From contig JADRCO010000406.1 of the NCBI GenBank assembly GCA_021464525.1, positions 1-34,481 of the forward strand: DNA of 34,481 nucleotides, read 5' to 3'. Shown in pieces: positions 30,914 to 34,481 of the stretch; the stretch's first letter is position 1; every line of letters begins with the position of its first letter. Source of the DNA: Rhizophagus sp. LPA8_4_AMF. Lineage: Eukaryota; Glomeromycota; Glomeromycetes; Glomerales; Glomeraceae. The notes under the pieces were generated by a model. The model saw only the letters and a list, made by a program, of their open reading frames with translations, did not search any database and was not told the DNA's origin. The position numbers and the translations under genes were made by a program.

Positions 30914-31120
30914 GGCCAGACCAATTAAAAAGTTTATTTAACATGTAAAGTTAAAAGATGAAGAGAGAATAGCTTGAACAAAGATTTTGATTGGCTGAAA
31001 TAATAACTTTTGAACAATCACACAATTTTATCCAATCAAATTCATCAATGGGTATTGTTTAAGAACTATATTAAAGATGAGAGGTGATTATATTAAATAA
31101 ACTATTTACTTGGTCTGGCC
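30914..31120. mobile_element. 207-bp PIF/Harbinger-like MITE
   Basis: The ends are inverted repeats: GGCCAGACCAATTAAAAAGT at the left and, read inward from the right, GGCCAGACCAAGTAAATAGT. Similarity continues over about 35 bases with few mismatches (both reach AGTTTATTTAA). TAA flanks both sides (30911-30913 and 31121-31123), fitting the 3-bp TWA duplication of PIF/Harbinger transposons, as do the GGCC ends. The interior has no coding capacity. It contains CCAAT-type words in both orientations. A TA-duplicating Tc1/mariner origin fits less well. Confidence 0.7.
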
Positions 31121-31123
31121 TAA

Positions 31124-31417
31124 TTAACATTAATCAGTTAATAAATTTAACTAAAAATTAAATTTAAAAGTGAATATTGAAATATTATAAATTTATTATT
31201 ACTATTATTAAAATATTATATAGTAGTAAATAAAGTAGTTGTAATAAATCTTATAAAGCCTAATAATAATAAGATTACAAATTCAATTCCAGTAGTTACT
31301 GAAAATTAAAAGAATATTACTGCAGAAATATATATTATATAATTAACAATTCAATAATTAATAACTGTAATAATTTGTTAAACTAATAATTATAATTTAA
31401 TTATTTAGATTTATATA
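31124..31417. other. AT-rich spacer between MITE and Tc1 remnant
   Basis: No gene or repeat boundary that I can support in these roughly 290 bases. Composition is almost pure A/T. Confidence 0.4.
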
Positions 31418-32451
31418 CACTGGCCTACAATAAATATTCAGATTTTTGTCATGTGAAATTGCAACCCTGTACTACGATTGGTGATTTCTTTCTATCACAT
31501 ATATAAATAAAGGAGATAACAAAATATTTATTTTTCACATCTTCTCTAGTTTTAAATGCATGAAAATGAAGTTTTAAAGTCTAACCAAAAATGAATTATT
31601 GGTGCATATCTTAGTGATACTAGACAATGAGTTATTTCTGTTCAGCTTGGTATTCCAACCAGTACTGTAAATGGTATTATAAAAAAGTATAAAGAAACAG
31701 GTTTTGCAGAATCTAAGCAACGTCCTGAATAGTCAAAGTTACTCAATGAACATGATATCTGAGCTTTAAAACATATCATCTGAACTAACCAGCTTTCTCC
31801 TCTAAGTAATGTAACAGACAAGCTAAATAACAGTCTTAACACAACTTTGTACTATAATACAGTCAGAGGTTATATTCATGATAAAGGTTTCAAAAGTTAT
31901 ACTACACAAAAAAAAGCTTTATTTAACCTAAAAACATCAAACTGACCACTTGAGATGGTGAAAAAAAAAAAATTGGGTAAAGGAATAGAAACAATTGGTA
32001 TGGTCAGATGAGTCAAGGTTTGCTCTTTTTCAGCCAAATGGTTGAGCAAGAGTGTGAAAAAGTTCTGGAGAAGCATACAATAAAAATTGTATTTACCTTA
32101 CAGTTAAGTTTAGGAGAGGATTAGTGATGTTTTGGAGTATTTCAGTTAGCATGGAGTTGACCCTTTAATTGTGGTAGAAGGAAACATAAATTTAAACAAA
32201 TATATTAATATTCTGGCTAATAATTTTATTCCATAGTTTGACAATTACCTTAACTCCATTTTTCAGCAAAATGAAGCATCATGTTATACTTCATTTTATA
32301 GTATTTAATGGATAAAAATACATAGTATTCTGATTTTAGATTAGATAGCACAAAGTCCTCATCTAAATCCCATCAAGAATTTATAGAACCATTTGGATTA
32401 TTAGGTTTGAAAAAGGAAACCTTTGCCTAAAACTAAACAGGAGTTAATTGA

Positions 32452-32459
32452 GGTAATAC
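32452..32459. repeat. Left 8-bp target duplication GGTAATAC
   Basis: GGTAATAC, identical to 32704-32711. Removing the insert and one copy restores the transposase frame across the site. Confidence 0.85.
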
Positions 32460-32703
32460 TAGAGTTCCTCAAAATCGAATCAAATCGAATATAAAGTTAA
32501 TTTGAATTTGTCAAATCAAATTAGATTCAAATCAAATTCAAATCAAATATCAAATATTTGTCAAATTGACCAATTAAATTAAAGAATTTTCAAATCAAAT
32601 CAAATCAAATTCAAATCAAATTAAATTAAGCTGATTTGAATTTGTCAAATTCGAATCAAATTCAAATCAAATGTCAAATGTCAAATCAAATTGCGGAACC
32701 CTA
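32460..32703. mobile_element. 244-bp hAT-like MITE inside the Tc1 transposase
   Basis: The ends are imperfect inverted repeats: TAGAGTTCCTCAA left and TAGGGTTCCGCAA read inward from the right. A perfect 8-bp target duplication (GGTAATAC) flanks the element, which is the hAT hallmark. The interior is made almost wholly of variants of CAAATCAAATTC with no coding capacity. Deleting the element with one duplication restores the reading VIQEEWQKIAIE of the host transposase, so insertion happened into a Tc1 copy and not at random. Confidence 0.85.
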
Positions 32704-32711
32704 GGTAATAC
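32704..32711. repeat. Right 8-bp target duplication GGTAATAC
   Basis: Second copy of the direct repeat that bounds the MITE. Confidence 0.85.
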
Positions 32712-32821
32712 AAGAAGAATGGCAAAAAATTGCCATTGAAATATACCATTACCTAATTTTGAATATGCTTAATCAGGTTAAAGCAGTAATTAAGACCAAA
32801 GGTAGTCATACTAAATATTGA

Positions 32822-33089
32822 TTTTTTTACCATAATATTTTTTATATAATAATTTAACATTTTATATTTTAATATATAAATAGTAAACTTAGCAAAATCA
32901 CTTAGTAATATATATTATTTTAGTAAATTGCAAAAAAAAACATTTCTTGATGAGAGCCTATCATCTTCTCAAAAACCTGTTGGACACCTGTTGGACACCT
33001 ATAATTCTGGCTAAAATGACATTTAACTTCAGTAAAATATCCAAAATACATAGATCAAATCTATTTTATGCGTTAAATTAGTTTATATG
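32822..33089. other. Spacer with short 11-bp tandem repeat
   Basis: No gene. ACCTGTTGGAC is repeated twice in a row with a partial third copy at 32975-33000. The rest is AT-rich. Confidence 0.5.
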
Positions 33090-33637
33090 AGGATTCAAAA
33101 GGCAATTTATAGTGCTTTATATTATTAGAATGATCCTCCTATGACCATACTTTTGGAAACTATTCTAGATCCTCAATACAAAAGAATATATAGTTGGTCT
33201 AATGGATTGCAAGAAAAAGTAAAGGTTGAACTAAAAGTTCAATATGATGATCATATCAAATCTTAAAATAATATACAACCTAAAAAAAATTTTTCTATTA
33301 ATAATCCATTAATTGACCATTTTTATGTATATATTTTTAACCCTCAAGTTATAAAAGAAAATGAAAGCACTGAATTTGACAATTATTTTAGGACTTCTCA
33401 AGCTTTTTACAATACCAATCCTTTTTAATAGTGGTAAAATAATAAAGATTCATTTTTAGTGTTATATGAATTAACTTATAAATATTTATGTATACCAGCC
33501 ATATCAATTCTAAATGAAAGACTATTCAGTGATGCCAAAAATCAAATTTGTGAAGAAAGGAACTGATTAAAAGCATCTACAGTTACTGAATTACTATTTT
33601 TTAAAAGAAATAGTAAATATTTTAATGTATTTAAGTA
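33090..33637 (+). pseudogene. C-terminal remnant of a hAT transposase
   Basis: In one frame with several stops from 33141 on I read ETILDPQYKRIYSW, then LYELTYKYLCIPAISILNER, LFSDAKNQICEERN, and LKASTVTELLFFKRN. This is the hAT-family C-terminal dimerisation region (usual form: YL.IPA.S..SERLFS.AG......R..L....V..L.FL..N). The N-terminal two thirds are absent or unrecognisable. Stops such as TGA where CGA (Arg) is expected and TAATAG before TGG suggest the same transition-type decay as in the Tc1 remnant. Confidence 0.8.
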
Positions 33638-34200
33638 GTTTATTTGATAATAATAATTTTAAAACTATATAAAATTGATGGTTCCTTATAAATAATGTGA
33701 AAGTATAAAACTGCATAAAATTTATATAATCTATTACATTTATTTTTTTATTAATTTTTAATTTACTAATAAAATACTAATTATTTATGACATTTAATTA
33801 ATTAATTATTTGATTTATTGTTCGATTTTATTATATTGAATGTACTTAATTAAACTTTAATTGATTATAGCTTGTTAGTCGATTTTGGTTGATCTTGTCT
33901 AAAAAATTTTAACTAATTAATAGAACAATGATTTTGGGTGTCAACTCAATTCCCTACATTAAATATACTCAATATCTTGTGAATATTTCAATAACAAGCC
34001 TTAACATAATATAATAATCATATTTGCCATTTCTCAAAATTTCTATTTGAAATTGCATTTAACATTATTTTTTATAAGAACGAGAGATATTTGGAAAAAT
34101 TCTGCCTTTAGTCCAAAATTAATTAAGTCACAAAATGAAGAGACATATATGACTATTATAATAGTTCCAATAATTTAAGTATTATTAAAGATCTTTTACC
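33638..34200. other. AT-rich flank of the hAT remnant
   Basis: No gene or clear element end recognised. A terminal repeat matching the nearby 244-bp MITE (TAG[AG]GTTCC) is not seen here. Confidence 0.4.
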
Positions 34201-34204
34201 CTAT

Positions 34205-34481
34205 AAAAAGTATTTGTACTTAAAATATACCTATAATATTATTAAAATATACTTAAAATAAGTATTAATTTTAGTTTGTGGTATACTTATATTATACTTA
34301 AAATGTGTCTAAAATGTATCTAAAATATACTTTTTAATGTACTTGTATTTTGCCCAAATACTTAAATTATACTTAAATATACTTAAATTAGATTTTAAGT
34401 ACAATATAAGTGTAATTTTTTGCATACTTAAAATATACTTAAATATTAATTTAAATATATTATAACAATATTTTAAGTATA
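34205..34481. repeat. Degenerate ATACTTAAAATATACTT repeat at the right edge
   Basis: Words of the form TATACTTAAA(A)TATACTTAAA recur at irregular spacing from about 34214 to the end. An inverted copy, ATTTTAAGTATA, forms the last 12 bases, and TTTTAAGTACA occurs near 34394. Clusters of short repeats in both orientations are typical of the subterminal regions of DNA transposons; the element would continue beyond the window. Confidence 0.5.

Larger units (their letters stand above)
31418..32821 (+). mobile_element. Degraded Tc1-type transposon, right end not found
   Basis: The left end is taken as CACTGGCCTACAATAAATAT directly after a TA dinucleotide (31416-31417). The region encloses a dead Tc1 transposase gene. 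The inverted copy of the left end, which would read TGTAGGCCAGTG on this strand, is not seen behind the transposase, so the right end is lost or too diverged. A 244-bp MITE is inserted at 32460-32703. Confidence 0.65.
31592..32821 (+). pseudogene. Dead Tc1/mariner transposase (DD34E type)
   Basis: Read in three frames with many stops, the stretch contains Tc1 transposase landmarks: a helix-turn-helix-like LGIPTSTVNGIIKKYKE near 31645, WSDESRFALFQPNG near 32000 (first catalytic Asp kept), FQQNEASCYTSFY near 32260, and SPHLNPIKNL near 32355. Compared with the family patterns, the second catalytic Asp is Asn and the catalytic Glu is Lys, so catalysis is lost even apart from stops. The C-terminal part QEEWQKIAIEIYHY...VKAVIKTKGSHTKY resumes after the inserted MITE. 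Most changes are C-to-T or G-to-A. Confidence 0.85.

Noticed and set aside
30914-31120. Tc1/mariner origin of the MITE behind the ligase gene
   Set aside because: Its ends share GGCC with the nearby Tc1 remnant, but the flanking TAA on both sides and GGCC termini fit PIF/Harbinger better than a TA duplication.
31642-31842. Minus-strand 66-aa ORF
   Set aside because: Antisense to the dead Tc1 transposase; the plus strand carries the recognisable protein pattern.
1-34481. A previously undescribed multi-gene system
   Set aside because: Genes are on mixed strands with own promoters and unrelated roles (GPI anchors, motor, redox membrane protein, chromatin, glutathione). Nothing ties them into one system.

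Overview
The window looks like nuclear DNA of an early-diverging fungus, most likely a Glomeromycotina arbuscular mycorrhizal fungus (Rhizophagus-like). The organism call is inference. It rests on strong AT richness outside and inside genes, many short introns (roughly 50-120 nt) with GT..AG borders, fungus-type proteins (Gwt1, Ytp1, two-finger GATA factor, fungal AAA-like mitochondrial NTPase), a tandem BTB pair, and decayed Tc1, hAT and PIF/Harbinger-type transposons. I built exon models by hand: every multi-exon model below has canonical borders and a total length divisible by three, and the spliced joins restore conserved motifs. No transcripts were available.

Layout. 1-772 non-coding with two strong palindromes. 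773-2836 (-) GWT1/PIG-W inositol acyltransferase of GPI-anchor synthesis, 7 exons. 3189-4061 and 4305-5204 (-) two related single-exon BTB/POZ proteins. 6429-14358 (+) a very long kinesin-4-type motor of 2502 aa. 15418-17195 (-) YTP1-like membrane protein with a cytochrome b561-like part and a 10-nt microexon. 17778-17957 (+) a 59-aa orphan ORF. 17997-19199 (-) GATA-type transcription factor whose second finger is cut short. 20448-21291 (+) HP1-like chromodomain protein. 22180-23535 (-) protein with two predicted ASH/MSP-type Ig folds, Cep192/SPD-2-like. 23960-24406 (+) 95-aa orphan. 24952-27010 (+) mitochondrial-type AAA-like NTPase with one membrane segment. 27744-30561 (+) glutamate-cysteine ligase, the first step of glutathione synthesis, 12 exons. 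30562-34481 is a transposon graveyard: a 207-bp PIF/Harbinger-like MITE, a dead Tc1 element split by a 244-bp hAT-like MITE with a perfect 8-bp target duplication, a dead hAT transposase end, and an AT-rich repeat at the right edge.

The genes do not form one pathway. They are ordinary housekeeping and regulatory genes of a fungal chromosome arm next to a repeat block. I see no operon-like system. The most unusual points are: the kinesin-4 tail length; a 10-nt exon in YTP1; a GATA gene that stops inside its second zinc finger beside an opposing orphan ORF; a 12-bp E-box-containing word shared upstream of YTP1 and GATA; four regularly spaced copies of a 15-mer upstream of glutamate-cysteine ligase; and transition mutations that account for most of the stops and active-site losses in the dead Tc1 transposase, as methylcytosine deamination or a RIP-like process would produce.
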